Source: Vibrio navarrensis
Lineage (GTDB): Bacteria > Pseudomonadota > Gammaproteobacteria > Enterobacterales > Vibrionaceae
DNA: 64,000 nt
Assembly: GCF_000764325.1 (NCBI RefSeq)
Contig: NZ_JMCG01000002.1
Span: 248,001 to 312,000, forward strand
Direction of reading: 5' to 3'
The notes under the pieces were generated by a model that made no database searches, had not been told where the DNA came from, and saw only the letters and a program-made list of their open reading frames with translations. Of the stretch, positions 27,974 to 37,373 are shown in pieces (the stretch's first letter is position 1; every line of letters begins with the position of its first letter). The position numbers were made by a program, and so were the translations under genes.

Positions 27974-28773
27974 GAACAGAAAATTCCTTGAAAGTATCGT
28001 GTCATCTCACCAATCGGCATATTGCGATCTTGTATGCGAGTCACCGGCGCTACACCAAGCAACGAGTTACAAACAAACACTTCGTCAGCATCAAGTAACT
28101 GTGCTATCTGCGCATCAATCACATTAACTGTCATGCCGTCATGCTGTGCTTGAGCGAGGATCAAACGACGCATAATACCTGCCACACCACTTTGCGACAC
28201 ATCACTGGTATACAAAACCGACTCTTTGAGCCAAAAAAGATTGGCCATTGTAGTTTCAATAACATGATTTTGCACATTTAAGGTGACGCCGTCTTGATAG
28301 CCTTGCTTTTCCATCTCCGCTTTACACAAAATCTGCTCCAAACGGTTGTTATGTTTGTGCCCGGCAAGCAATGGATTAATACCTAAACGGGTTTGACACA
28401 CCCCCAGTTGCAAGCCTGTTTGTTGTAAAGCGGCATAATGCGGTGGATAGGAAGCACTTGAGATCGTCACGAGTGGCTGCGTTACCTCGGAAAAACTGTA
28501 CCCTCGCCCACCAAGACCTCGACTAATATGCAGTTTAAGCACCGCCTTTTCATCGGCAAGTACCGCTAAGTCTAGCCACTGTTTTACTTGTAACCAGTCG
28601 GGAATGGGAATATGCAATGCGCTTAGACACGCCTGCATACGTTCAATATGCAGAGGCCAGTGCTCAATATGCCCATACCGGCTCAACATAGTGGTGAAGC
28701 ATCCGTCGCCATATTGAAATGAACGGTCGGTAAGCGAAACCATCTCACTTGGTACACCATTTACCCAAAACAT
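27970..28773 (-). CDS. pabC: Aminodeoxychorismate lyase
   Basis: A PLP enzyme that releases pyruvate from aminodeoxychorismate to give p-aminobenzoate for folate. The 267-residue protein is a fold-type IV PLP enzyme, with the start WVNGVPSEMVSLTDRSFQYGDGCF (in part), the PLP-binding Lys in HKHNNRLEQ at about 140, and ETTMANLFW at about 173. The ATG at 28773 gives the family length. The longer reading from 28833 begins near the fabF end and lacks a ribosome site. Its position between fabF and mltG matches E. coli. Confidence 0.93.
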   Translation of the reverse strand: MFWVNGVPSEMVSLTDRSFQYGDGCFTTMLSRYGHIEHWPLHIERMQACLSALHIPIPDWLQVKQWLDLAVLADEKAVLKLHISRGLGGRGYSFSEVTQPLVTISSASYPPHYAALQQTGLQLGVCQTRLGINPLLAGHKHNNRLEQILCKAEMEKQGYQDGVTLNVQNHVIETTMANLFWLKESVLYTSDVSQSGVAGIMRRLILAQAQHDGMTVNVIDAQIAQLLDADEVFVCNSLLGVAPVTRIQDRNMPIGEMTRYFQGIFCS

Positions 28774-28853
28774 TTCAGCATCCCTAAAAAACAAAAACGG
28801 CTCAATGCTAAGCATCAAGCCGTTTAAATACAAGTTTCTAAACTCTAAAGCAC

Positions 28854-30095
28854 TTAGATTTTCTTAAAGATCAGAGAACCGTTAGTACCACCGAAGCCGA
28901 AAGAGTTACAGATGGCGTACTCCATCTCCACTTTTTGTGCAACATGCGGCACGAGGTCAATCTCTAATCCATCTTCTGGGTTATCCAGGTTGATGGTTGG
29001 TGGAACAATCTGATCAACCAATGACATCACCGTGATGATAGCCTCAACCGAGCCTGCGGCGCCTAAAAGGTGCCCAGTCATTGACTTAGTTGAAGAAACT
29101 TTAACTTGTTTCGCGCCTTCTTCACCAAGAGCACGCTTAACACCCTTGATTTCCGCCACATCACCAGCTGGTGTTGATGTGCCGTGAGCATTCACGTAAC
29201 CAACTTGTGTGCCGACAATTCCAGCATCACGCATCGCCGCTTCCATCGCCAGTGCGCCGCCCGAACCATCTTCACTCGGAGAGGTCATGTGGTAAGCATC
29301 ACCAGACATGCCAAAGCCAACCAGTTCAGCGTAAATCTTCGCGCCGCGTGCTTTAGCGTGTTCATACTCTTCCAATACCATGATGCCAGCACCGTCACCC
29401 AGCACAAAACCGTCACGGTCTTTGTCCCAAGGGCGAGACGCTTTTTGTGGCTCATCATTACGGGTCGATAACGCTTTCGCCGCGCCAAAACCAGCCATGC
29501 CAAGCGGTGTTGATGCTTTTTCTGCACCACCAGCGACCATAACGTCGGCGTCACCGTAAGCGATCATACGCGCAGCGTGACCAATATTGTGCAGGCCAGT
29601 TGTACACGCGGTAGAGATAGCGATATTCGGACCACGCATACCACGCATAATAGATAGGTTACCCGCAACCATGTTAACGATGGTTGAAGGAACAAAGAAC
29701 GGACTCACTTTACGTGGGCCTTTCTCGACTAGAGCGGTATGGCCAGTTTCAATTAAATCAAGGCCACCGATGCCAGAACCAATCGCCACACCAACACGAT
29801 GTGCGTTCTGCTCGTTAATTTCCAGACCTGAGTCATCCAGAGCCTGAATGCCTGCTGCGATGCCGTACTGGATAAACAAATCCATTTTACGAGCATCTTT
29901 TTTAGACATGTACTCTTCGCAATTGAAGTCTTTTACCAGACCGGCGAAACGGGTAGAAAAATTAGTTGTATCGAAATGATCGATATTGACGATACCACTT
30001 TTGCCTTCCAGCAGGGCTTTCCATGAATCTGCTACAGTGTTGCCGACCGGTGACAACATACCCATGCCAGTGACAACTACACGACGCTTGGACAC
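28854..30095 (-). CDS. fabF: 3-oxoacyl-ACP synthase II
   Basis: The condensing enzyme for fatty acid elongation, which in E. coli also controls temperature-dependent unsaturated chain lengths. The 413-residue protein carries the Cys-His-His triad: Cys in [10 protein letters not shown] at about 163, His in [11 protein letters not shown] at about 303 and His in [11 protein letters not shown] at about 340. The C-terminal [12 protein letters not shown] is diagnostic. A terminator-like hairpin lies between acpP and fabF, so fabF expression may be lower than that of acpP. Confidence 0.97.
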   Translation of the reverse strand: MSKRRVVVTGMGMLSPVGNTVADSWKALLEGKSGIVNIDHFDTTNFSTRFAGLVKDFNCEEYMSKKDARKMDLFIQYGIAAGIQALDDSGLEINEQNAHRVGVAIGSGIGGLDLIETGHTALVEKGPRKVSPFFVPSTIVNMVAGNLSIMRGMRGPNIAISTACTTGLHNIGHAARMIAYGDADVMVAGGAEKASTPLGMAGFGAAKALSTRNDEPQKASRPWDKDRDGFVLGDGAGIMVLEEYEHAKARGAKIYAELVGFGMSGDAYHMTSPSEDGSGGALAMEAAMRDAGIVGTQVGYVNAHGTSTPAGDVAEIKGVKRALGEEGAKQVKVSSTKSMTGHLLGAAGSVEAIITVMSLVDQIVPPTINLDNPEDGLEIDLVPHVAQKVEMEYAICNSFGFGGTNGSLIFKKI

Positions 30096-30148
30096 GATAT
30101 AATTCTCCGGGAATTGAGTTTCTATGGGAGGATAGAAGAAGTTGGAAA

Positions 30149-30178
30149 AAACACAGGCGGTCTAGGTGACCGCCTGGG
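30149..30178 (-). terminator. Partial terminator between acpP and fabF
   Basis: CAGGCGGTC (30154-30162) and GACCGCCTG (30168-30176) form a perfect 9-bp stem. On the minus strand TGTTTTTT follows. It lies directly past the acpP stop and would let most transcripts end after the abundant ACP gene. Confidence 0.85.
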
Positions 30179-30186
30179 AGAGACTA

Positions 30187-30423
30187 TTACTCTGCGTTAG
30201 CAGTCACGTAGTCGATAGCAGCTTGAACAGTTGTGATCTTTTCAGCTTCTTCGTCTGGAATCTCAGTGTCGAATTCTTCTTCTAGTGCCATTACTAGCTC
30301 AACGGTATCTAGAGAATCCGCGCCTAGGTCATCTACGAAAGAAGCTTCGTTTTTCACTTCAGATTCGTCAACACCTAGTTGTTCAACAATGATTTTCTTT
30401 ACGCGTTCTTCGAGGTTGCTCAT
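30187..30423 (-). CDS. acpP: Acyl carrier protein
   Basis: The small acidic carrier of acyl chains in fatty acid and lipid synthesis. The 78-residue protein has the 4'-phosphopantetheine Ser in [10 protein letters not shown] at about residue 37. It is highly acidic and its codon use is strongly biased, fitting one of the most abundant proteins. It lies in the fab cluster between fabG and fabF, as in E. coli. The 165 bases upstream to fabG probably include a dedicated promoter. Confidence 0.98.
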   Translation of the reverse strand: MSNLEERVKKIIVEQLGVDESEVKNEASFVDDLGADSLDTVELVMALEEEFDTEIPDEEAEKITTVQAAIDYVTANAE

Positions 30424-30588
30424 TTTTCTTTTCCTTTACAGAGTTCGCTTTATGCGATGTTTTCCGTAGTTTATTCAATCTATTAAAAGTTGCAAGGCTA
30501 ACTTTTCTGGTCAAACCACAATTTACGCGATTTTAACCGATTTTCATTACATATTTGACCTAAATCATGCACAGATGCTGCACAAAAT

Positions 30589-31335
30589 TTAAACCATATA
30601 CATACCGCCATTCACATGAAGTGTTTCGCCAGTGATGTAAGCCGCCGCTGGCGACGCCAAAAATACCACAGCTTCAGCGATTTCACGAGGATCACCAAGA
30701 CGACCTGCTGGTACATTCGCCAAAGTGACGGCACGTTGTTCATCATTGAGCGCACGAGTCATGTCGGTTTCGATAAAACCAGGGGCAACCGTGTTCACTG
30801 TCACACCACGCGATGCTACTTCACGTGCGAGAGACTTGGTAAAGCCGATCACACCTGCTTTAGCGGCTGCGTAGTTTGCCTGCCCTGCATTACCCATAGT
30901 GCCAACAACAGAGCCGACGTTGATAATGCGACCATCACGCTTTTTCATCATGCCACGCATAACCGCTTTTGACAGGCGGAAGATAGACGTAAGGTTAGTG
31001 TCCATAATGTCACTCCATTCGTCATCTTTCATGCGCATTAACAGATTATCACGCGTGATACCTGCATTATTGATCAAAATATCAATCGCACCGAACTCAT
31101 CGTTGATGGCCTTTAGTGTAGCCTCAATTGACTCAGCTTGGGTGACATTTAACGCAAAACCTTTGCCATTTTCGCCTAAATATTCAGAAATGGCGGCTGC
31201 GCCACTTTCTGATGTCGCAGTACCGATAACGGTTGCACCACGTTCAACCAAGGTTTCCGCAATCGAGCGGCCAATACCACGGCTTGCGCCTGTCACTAGG
31301 GCAACTTTGCCACTTAAACTCAATAAGTCTGTCAT
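30589..31335 (-). CDS. fabG: 3-oxoacyl-ACP reductase
   Basis: NADPH-dependent reductase of the fatty acid cycle, a short-chain dehydrogenase of 248 residues. Visible motifs are the cofactor loop TGASRGIGR at about 15-23, NNAG at about 88, the catalytic Ser in GSVVGTMG at about 139, and the Tyr/Lys pair in NYAAAKAGV at about 152-156. The C-terminus GETLHVNGGMYM is typical. It starts 12 bases after the fabD stop. Confidence 0.97.
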   Translation of the reverse strand: MTDLLSLSGKVALVTGASRGIGRSIAETLVERGATVIGTATSESGAAAISEYLGENGKGFALNVTQAESIEATLKAINDEFGAIDILINNAGITRDNLLMRMKDDEWSDIMDTNLTSIFRLSKAVMRGMMKKRDGRIINVGSVVGTMGNAGQANYAAAKAGVIGFTKSLAREVASRGVTVNTVAPGFIETDMTRALNDEQRAVTLANVPAGRLGDPREIAEAVVFLASPAAAYITGETLHVNGGMYMV

Positions 31336-31347
31336 TGGTTTTCCTTA

Positions 31348-32271
31348 TTATTTTACAGCGTCCAGCGAAGCCATATCGTTCACCGCTGCCGCTTCTAGAG
31401 ACTTAACAATGCGTTTGGTCAAACCGGTTAATACTTTACCGGGACCCATTTCAAGTAATTTCTCCACACCCTGATTGCTCATTAGCTCTACGCTTTCGGT
31501 CCAACGAACTGGGCTGTAAAGCTGACGAACAAGGGCATCTTTGATCTTCGCAGGGTCGGTTTCTGCAACCACATCGACGTTATTGATAACCGAAAGCTGC
31601 GGGGCATTAAATTCGAGAGCTTCGAGTGCAACAGCCAGCTTGTCTGCCGCAGGCTTCATCAGCGCACAATGCGATGGTACAGAAACTGGTAGAGGCAAAG
31701 CACGTTTGGCACCCGCTTCTTTACACAGCACGCCCGCACGCTCTACCGCATCTTTACTACCCGCAATCACCACTTGACCCGGAGAGTTGAAGTTCACTGG
31801 AGAAACCACTTCACCTTGCGCGGCTTCTTCACAGGCTTTTGCAATAGCGTCATCATCTAAACCGATAATCGCATACATCGCACCGGTACCTGCAGGAACC
31901 GCTTCTTGCATCAATTGCCCACGCAGTTCAACCAGTTTGATCGCTTGTTTAAAGTCGATAACACCCGCACAGACCAACGCCGAATACTCACCTAGGCTGT
32001 GACCTGCCAAGTTCGCAGGTTGCGCAAGACCTAATTGCTGCCATATGCGCCAGATCGCGACAGATGAGGCCAGCAAAGCAGGCTGGGTACGAAAAGTTTG
32101 ATTGAGATCTTCCGCAGGGCCATTTTGCACTAAAGACCAAAGGTCATAACCAAGCGCTTCTGAGGCTTGCGCAAAAGTCTCTTTTACGATGTCGTATTGT
32201 TCGCCAAGTTCAGCAAGCATACCTACAGCTTGTGAGCCCTGACCTGGGAATACAATAGCAAACTTGCTCAT
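31348..32271 (-). CDS. fabD: Malonyl-CoA:ACP transacylase
   Basis: Transfers malonate from CoA to ACP, supplying the extender for fatty acid synthesis. The 307-residue protein begins MSKFAIVFPGQGSQ and has the nucleophile Ser in AGHSLGEYSAL at about residue 92, with the catalytic His in VPSHCALM at about 201. The start is the ATG at 32271 with AAGGAA upstream. The reading from 32316 adds an unrelated N-terminus. Confidence 0.97.
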   Translation of the reverse strand: MSKFAIVFPGQGSQAVGMLAELGEQYDIVKETFAQASEALGYDLWSLVQNGPAEDLNQTFRTQPALLASSVAIWRIWQQLGLAQPANLAGHSLGEYSALVCAGVIDFKQAIKLVELRGQLMQEAVPAGTGAMYAIIGLDDDAIAKACEEAAQGEVVSPVNFNSPGQVVIAGSKDAVERAGVLCKEAGAKRALPLPVSVPSHCALMKPAADKLAVALEALEFNAPQLSVINNVDVVAETDPAKIKDALVRQLYSPVRWTESVELMSNQGVEKLLEMGPGKVLTGLTKRIVKSLEAAAVNDMASLDAVK

Positions 32272-32344
32272 AGCAATTTTCCTTAACCAAAGCAAAATAA
32301 GGGGAAGTCGTTGCAATTTGACGACTTTAATATGAAACTCTTAA

Positions 32345-33295
32345 TTAAAAGCGTACTAGGGCCGAACCCCAGGTAAAACCACCACCAAAAGCCTCGAGCA
32401 ATAATGTCTGACCACGCTTAATGCGGCCGTCGCGTACCGCTTCATCTAATGCTGTCGGCACCGTGGCGGCAGAGGTGTTCCCGTGGCGATCTAGGGTAAT
32501 AACCACTTGATCCAAAGACATCGAAAGCTTTTTCGCCGTTGCTGAGATGATTCGGTAGTTCGCCTGATGTGGCACTAACCAATCCAACTCAGATTTATGC
32601 ATGCCGTTAGCGTCCAGGGTGTCTTTCACCAGCTTAGACAGTTGCGTCACTGCTACCTTGAATACTTCATTACCCGCCATATGCAGCCATTTGTTGGCGT
32701 CTTTGCCACGCTCAGGTACTTCAAGGCTAAGTAAATCACCAAATTCACCATCGGCATAAATGTGTGTCGAGAGTATCCCTGGTTCGTTACTTGCGCCTAA
32801 TACCACCGCACCCGCACCATCACCAAAAAGAATAATGGTTGAACGATCGGTCGGGTCACACGTTTTTGACAGCGCATCTGAACCCACTACAAGGACATTC
32901 TTGCACATCCCTGTTTTGATATGCTGATCGGCGACCGATAGTGCATAAATAAAACCGGAACAGGCGGCGGCGAGATCAAATGCTGCACAGCCTTTAATGC
33001 CAAGCTTTGCCTGAACCTGACACGCAGATGAAGGGAAAGTATGGCTACCGCTAGTCGTCGCGACAATGATGAGATCAATGTCATGTTTATCAATGCCGGC
33101 CATCTCAATGGCATGTTCAGCGGCATAGAAACCCATATCCGCAACAGTTTCGTTTTCTGCCGCAATACGACGTTCTTTGATGCCTGTACGAGTCACAATC
33201 CACTCGTCACTCGTCTCTACCATTTTCTCGAGATCAGCGTTGGTGCGGATCTGAGATGGCAAGTAGCTGCCAGTACCTAAAATTTTGCTATACAT
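32345..33295 (-). CDS. fabH: 3-oxoacyl-ACP synthase III
   Basis: Starts fatty acid synthesis by condensing acetyl-CoA with malonyl-ACP. The 316 residues contain the Cys-His-Asn triad: [13 protein letters not shown] at about 112, VPHQANYRI at about 243 and HGNTSAATV at about 273. The C-terminus [13 protein letters not shown] is typical of the housekeeping enzyme. It starts 5 bases after the plsX stop. Many Vibrio also have a second fabH on chromosome II; this one is the cluster copy. Confidence 0.97.
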   Translation of the reverse strand: MYSKILGTGSYLPSQIRTNADLEKMVETSDEWIVTRTGIKERRIAAENETVADMGFYAAEHAIEMAGIDKHDIDLIIVATTSGSHTFPSSACQVQAKLGIKGCAAFDLAAACSGFIYALSVADQHIKTGMCKNVLVVGSDALSKTCDPTDRSTIILFGDGAGAVVLGASNEPGILSTHIYADGEFGDLLSLEVPERGKDANKWLHMAGNEVFKVAVTQLSKLVKDTLDANGMHKSELDWLVPHQANYRIISATAKKLSMSLDQVVITLDRHGNTSAATVPTALDEAVRDGRIKRGQTLLLEAFGGGFTWGSALVRF

Positions 33296-33300
33296 GAAGA

Positions 33301-34326
33301 CTAATAATGCCTCTCGAGTAAAACCGCTTCCAAACGATCGCTTATCCGGCTTGGTACTTGTCGTTTGACCTCGTGTACTGCTTCGCCTATGGCGTTAACA
33401 ACCGCAGATACATCAGCACTTCCATGACTTTTAATGACAATGCCGCGCAATCCTAGCAAACTTGCGCCGTTATACTGGTCGGGGTTCAGTGTTTTTAATT
33501 CATAAAATAGCCCAGAAAGCAGTTTTTTAGCTATCCAACCCTTTATAGACGAAGTCGCCATGCTATTTTTTATTTTTTCAATAAAGAGCTGAGCGGTGCC
33601 TTCACTCGCCTTAAGACAAACGTTACCGACAAAACCATCGCAGACAATCACGTCGGCCACATTCTGTAGAATCTGATTTCCCTCAATGAAGCCGACAAAA
33701 TTGACCGCGTCGGTTTGGGAAAGTAATTCGGCACAACGTTTGACCACATCGTTACCTTTAATCTCCTCAACACCCACATTTAATACTGCTACTTTGGGTA
33801 CACGATTCAGGTGCTCTTCGGCGAGCGCAGCCCCCATCACCGCAAACTGAAACAAACTGTCAGCATCACAAGAGACGTTCGCCCCTAAGTCCAGCATCCA
33901 ACTGCGGCCAGCGGACACGGTGGGTAATGCAGACACTAATGCAGGTCTGTCTATGCCAGGCAGTAGTTTGAGAATAAAACGAGATAAGGCCATTAAAGCG
34001 CCGGTGTTACCACCACTGACGCAGGCATCCGCTTTACCATCAGAAACCAGTTCAATCGCCAAACGCATCGAACTGTCTTGACTGTTACGAAGTGCCAGAG
34101 AAGGTTTTTCCGAGTTAGAGATTACACGACTGCAATGCCGGATAGTCAGACGAGAGTCAGGTTTATAACCTAATCGGGAAAGTTGAGTTGTGATCAAAGG
34201 TTGATCACCTGTGAGAATCACTTTTAGCTCTGGGAAATGAGACAGTGCCTGCACGGCGGCAGGCACTGTGACGCGAGGACCAAAATCCCCGCCCATTGCA
34301 TCAAGTGCAACGGTAATACTTTGCAA
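33301..34326 (-). CDS. plsX: Phosphate acyltransferase PlsX
   Basis: Makes acyl-phosphate from acyl-ACP, feeding PlsY for phosphatidic acid synthesis. The 341-residue protein begins with [12 protein letters not shown] and has [16 protein letters not shown] at about 102-117 and [13 protein letters not shown] at about 213-225. The fold is related to phosphotransacetylases. It is 9 bases downstream of rpmF, and the rpmF-plsX-fabH linkage is the classical arrangement in proteobacteria. Confidence 0.96.
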   Translation of the reverse strand: MQSITVALDAMGGDFGPRVTVPAAVQALSHFPELKVILTGDQPLITTQLSRLGYKPDSRLTIRHCSRVISNSEKPSLALRNSQDSSMRLAIELVSDGKADACVSGGNTGALMALSRFILKLLPGIDRPALVSALPTVSAGRSWMLDLGANVSCDADSLFQFAVMGAALAEEHLNRVPKVAVLNVGVEEIKGNDVVKRCAELLSQTDAVNFVGFIEGNQILQNVADVIVCDGFVGNVCLKASEGTAQLFIEKIKNSMATSSIKGWIAKKLLSGLFYELKTLNPDQYNGASLLGLRGIVIKSHGSADVSAVVNAIGEAVHEVKRQVPSRISDRLEAVLLERHY

Positions 34327-34335
34327 AGGTCAACC

Positions 34336-34506
34336 TTACTTGTTGATAACCTTTTTGCCACGGTAGTAACCTTCAGCGGTTACGTTGTGGCGTAGATGCG
34401 TTTCACCAGAAGTCGCGTCTACAGATAGAGCTGCTGTAGTTAGCGCATCGTGTGAACGACGCATACCACGTCTTGAACGTGTTTTACGGTTTTGTTGTAC
34501 GGCCAT
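34336..34506 (-). CDS. rpmF: 50S ribosomal protein L32
   Basis: A 56-residue basic protein of the large ribosomal subunit. The reading from the ATG at 34506 gives [20 protein letters not shown], and the C-terminus is [11 protein letters not shown] then TAA. Both ends are diagnostic of L32. It lies between yceD and plsX, and translation of yceD and rpmF is probably linked, as in E. coli. Confidence 0.96.
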   Translation of the reverse strand: MAVQQNRKTRSRRGMRRSHDALTTAALSVDATSGETHLRHNVTAEGYYRGKKVINK

Positions 34507-34542
34507 TGACCCTACTCCTATGTTATGGGTTCAGCGTAAAGC

Positions 34543-35067
34543 TTATTGCTTTAAGCTTTTTAAAACATCGAACGGATTTGGTTTGCTTTCCTCAATTTCT
34601 TCAGGAATATCGCCAAATACCATGTTATTTGAATCAACGCTGCAATCCGCTTCATCGTGCATGGCAATTTGAGGTAATTCTAGAATGAACTCGTCTTCAA
34701 CCAATTGAATGAGATCGACTTCTCCGTACTCGTTAAGATCTACCAAATCGTAACATTCTGGGGCATCTTGCTCACTTTTCTCACTGTAATAGGGAGTGTA
34801 AGTGAACTCTACTTCACAGCGATGTGTGAATGACTCATTACAACGTTGACACTCTAAATCGACTTCGATGTTAGCTTTACCAGAGATAACAACCAGTCGC
34901 TGTTCATCTATCTCAAATGACAAATAGACTTCTGCGTCGCGTTTTACGCCTTCGGTCATTTCAGCAAGACGCTTAAACAGACTGGCTTGGATGATACCAT
35001 CGTAATCCAATCTTTTTTGAGCAGCCTTCGCCGGATCCACCGTTCGCGGTATTTTTACCTTTTGCAT
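34543..35067 (-). CDS. yceD: YceD/DUF177 family protein
   Basis: A conserved 174-residue protein of the YceD family, always next to rpmF. Its role is thought to be in 23S rRNA processing or ribosome assembly; in plants and E. coli it affects 23S rRNA accumulation. A CxxC pair is visible in DLECQRCNESF at about residues 76-79. The C-terminal half is strongly acidic. It is the first gene of the long lipid and housekeeping gene train, so the main promoter is likely in the 149-base gap shared with maf. Confidence 0.9.
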   Translation of the reverse strand: MQKVKIPRTVDPAKAAQKRLDYDGIIQASLFKRLAEMTEGVKRDAEVYLSFEIDEQRLVVISGKANIEVDLECQRCNESFTHRCEVEFTYTPYYSEKSEQDAPECYDLVDLNEYGEVDLIQLVEDEFILELPQIAMHDEADCSVDSNNMVFGDIPEEIEESKPNPFDVLKSLKQ

Positions 35068-35216
35068 AGGGCGCGAATATTATCTTCCAAATAGAAATTA
35101 GTCAAAGAAAAAGGCAAAAAAGTTATACTTTTTTGCGCTTGCTATACAGAGCATTAGCAAGGGTCGCTTTTGATCCGTTATGCTAGGAAAAATGCTCTGC
35201 CAAATTGTAAATTAAA
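35068..35216. promoter_or_regulatory. Divergent promoter region yceD/maf
   Basis: The 149-base AT-rich spacer must drive the fab gene train on one strand and the Maf gene on the other. TATACA at about 35140-35147 is a possible -10 element for the plus strand. I cannot place the minus-strand promoter confidently. Confidence 0.4.
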
Positions 35217-35801
35217 ATGGAAAATTACCAACTAGTTTTAGCCTCTACCTCGCCATTTCGCCAGCAACTGCTTGAAAAACTGTCGCTGCCCTTTACGACC
35301 CAATCGCCAATTTGTGATGAGACGCCTTTGCCAAGCGAATCTCCACAAGATCTGGTTTTACGATTGGCACAAACCAAAGCGGAATCTTGTTCACTGACCC
35401 AACCAAGCTTAGTCATTGGCAGCGATCAGGTCTGCGTGATTGGTGGAGAAATTGTTGGCAAGCCACTCTCTAGAGAGCAGGCTATACAACAACTACTCTC
35501 ACAAAGTGGTAAAAGCATTGATTTCTATACCGGTTTAGCCGTATTTAACAGCCAAACTGGACAAACGCTGAGCAAGCTAGATACCTTTCGCGTCCACTTT
35601 CGCCAGCTTTCCCAAGCACAAATTGAATACTATGTCGATGTAGAACAACCTTTTTACTGCGCTGGCAGTTTCAAGAGTGAAGGATTAGGCATTGCGCTGT
35701 TTGAACGGTTAGAGGGCAAAGATCCCAACACCTTGATCGGGCTGCCTCTCATTGATCTGGTCGATATACTGGAAAAACACGGATGTAAAGTACTGGGATA
35801 A
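35217..35801 (+). CDS. yceF: Maf-like nucleotide pyrophosphatase (YceF type)
   Basis: A 194-residue Maf/HAM1-superfamily pyrophosphatase. E. coli YceF prefers 7-methyl-GTP, acting as a house-cleaning enzyme. The N-terminus [16 protein letters not shown] is the Maf signature, and the conserved [17 protein letters not shown] lies at about 67-83. The catalytic Asp is in that stretch. The position divergent from yceD matches E. coli. The substrate is inferred from the YceF subgroup. Confidence 0.9.
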   Translation: MENYQLVLASTSPFRQQLLEKLSLPFTTQSPICDETPLPSESPQDLVLRLAQTKAESCSLTQPSLVIGSDQVCVIGGEIVGKPLSREQAIQQLLSQSGKSIDFYTGLAVFNSQTGQTLSKLDTFRVHFRQLSQAQIEYYVDVEQPFYCAGSFKSEGLGIALFERLEGKDPNTLIGLPLIDLVDILEKHGCKVLG

Positions 35802-35808
35802 TCAGAAT

Positions 35809-35833
35809 AAAGGGATGACCATCATCCCTTTTT
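35809..35833. terminator. Bidirectional terminator between yceF and rluC
   Basis: AAAGGGATGA and TCATCCCTTT form a perfect 10-bp stem with a 3-base loop. TTTTT follows on the plus side. It overlaps the very end of the convergent rluC gene. Confidence 0.8.
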
Positions 35834-36775
35834 CTCACTTCGAAGAGAGGCTAGCACCGCCTCTAGCTGCTCACCCATCGGCGCGTTGATCTCCATTGAC
35901 GCTTCGGTAGCCGGGTGCACAAAACGTATGTTGGCCGCATGCAGAAACAGACGATCTAAGCCATGTTGACCTGTGTAAGCATCAAATCGGCGATCACCAT
36001 ATCGATCGTCCCACGCAATAGGATGGCCGCTGTACTGTGTATGGACACGAATTTGATGCGTTCTGCCGGTAATCGGACTCGCTTGCACTAACGTCGCCTG
36101 GGTAAACTTTTCCAGCACACTAAAGCGTGTTTCAGAAGGTTTGCCATTCGGATTAACGCGAACGATACTATTCACTTCATTCTTCAACAGTGGAGCATTA
36201 ACCACCTTACAGCTGTTTTTCCACTCACCCATCACCAACGCGAAATAATACTTCTTAACTGTTTTTTCGCGAAACTGCGCTTGCAAATGTCGTAATGCAG
36301 AGCGCTTTTTAGCCACGAGTAAGATTCCAGAGGTGTCACGGTCAATACGATGCACCAGCTCTAAAAAACGCGCCTCCGGTCTTAACGCTCGTAGCGCTTC
36401 AATCGCACCAAATTTTAAACCGCTACCACCGTGTACCGCCGTGCCAGAGGGTTTATTAAGGATCAACAAGTGATCGTCTTCAAAGATAATCTGCTGCTCA
36501 AGCTCTGCTACCCGGTTGAGTTTGGTGCTGGGTGCGACTTCTGGTGTTTTTTCTTCCACCGTTACGGGTGGAATACGTACCACGTCGCCAGCTTGCAACT
36601 TGTACTCTGCTTTGATGCGCTTTTTGTTTACTCGCACTTCTCCCTTACGCACGATTCGATAAATCATGCTTTTAGGGACATCTTTTAATTGGTTACGCAA
36701 GAAATTATCAATGCGTTGACCAGCCATATCCTCATCGATTTCGACGGATTGGACTTTCGTTCTGATTTCGTTCAT
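35822..36775 (-). CDS. rluC: 23S rRNA pseudouridine synthase RluC
   Basis: Isomerises uridines 955, 2504 and 2580 of 23S rRNA (E. coli numbering). The 317 residues have an N-terminal S4 RNA-binding domain (about 15-75, GQRIDNFLRNQLKDVPKS in part) and the RluA-type catalytic domain with the Asp in HRIDRDTSGILLVAK at about residue 145. Later GRTHQIRVH at about 224-232 is conserved. It lies upstream of rne on the opposite strand, as in E. coli. A TTGACG followed by TAGCTT at 17 bases (minus strand near 36960-36990) is a possible promoter. Confidence 0.95.
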   Translation of the reverse strand: MNEIRTKVQSVEIDEDMAGQRIDNFLRNQLKDVPKSMIYRIVRKGEVRVNKKRIKAEYKLQAGDVVRIPPVTVEEKTPEVAPSTKLNRVAELEQQIIFEDDHLLILNKPSGTAVHGGSGLKFGAIEALRALRPEARFLELVHRIDRDTSGILLVAKKRSALRHLQAQFREKTVKKYYFALVMGEWKNSCKVVNAPLLKNEVNSIVRVNPNGKPSETRFSVLEKFTQATLVQASPITGRTHQIRVHTQYSGHPIAWDDRYGDRRFDAYTGQHGLDRLFLHAANIRFVHPATEASMEINAPMGEQLEAVLASLRSEKKG

Positions 36776-37373
36776 GGCGCTATTGTAAACGTAAACGGGC
36801 TTAAGTTCACAGAGTCTTTCTTTTCCCTTAACGACAAAATTTACCTATCTGCGCCATAAGGTTCGTTCTCGCTTTGTTCTCCCAACAATAAAGTTACCCA
36901 CAGGTTACTAATCACCCACCAATTGTTTATAAAGCCAACAGCGGCAATAGGTAAAATTGAACTCAAGCTAAAAACTTTCAACGTTTGCGTCAAAGGCGAT
37001 TGCTGATACTCCGTCGCACTGCTATAGTTCACGACTGCGAAGGTAGGTCCGGTTGATTACTTGTATATAACCGACCGTTTGTCCACAAGCACACCGAGTA
37101 GTTTGTTGACGTTTGAATGCGGCAACTGGCGTAAGACATCTCAACATCAACATAACTGTCACACTACTCATCGCACACTCATGTTGAGTAATTACCGATA
37201 TTGATGCGGCTCACAGGCAACCGATGTTGTTTGTGATGACTGACGTGCCCTAGAGCATCCCCCTCCAGCCGGGAGGCTGCAATCTGTAAACCACGGGATC
37301 AGGCACCATGAGATAGCGAACTTTGTGACAGAGACAAAAGACAACAAAAGATAAAGACAACGAGAAATTTTCA
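36776..37373 (+). promoter_or_regulatory. Divergent rluC/rne control region with long rne leader
   Basis: The 598 bases upstream of rne are far longer than needed for a promoter. In E. coli a 361-base rne leader folds into hairpins that RNase E itself recognises for feedback control. Here structured sequence is visible near the gene, for example CCTCC/GGAGG at about 37263-37276 and purine-rich unpaired sequence before the ATG. I could not align it base for base with the E. coli leader, so conservation of feedback is inference. Confidence 0.5.
36841..37032 (-). CDS. Doubtful small ORF, 63 residues, hydrophobic centre
   Basis: A possible membrane peptide starting at GTG 37032. The middle has VFSLSSILPIAAVGFINNWWVI-type hydrophobic sequence and the tail is acidic. 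There is no Shine-Dalgarno before the GTG, and the same bases could hold the rluC promoter and the rne leader. I do not recognise it. It may be a chance ORF. Confidence 0.2.
   Translation of the reverse strand: MNYSSATEYQQSPLTQTLKVFSLSSILPIAAVGFINNWWVISNLWVTLLLGEQSENEPYGADR

Noticed and set aside
30899..31474. 191-residue plus-strand ORF
   Set aside because: It is antisense to fabG and fabD, and its composition follows the complement of those genes.
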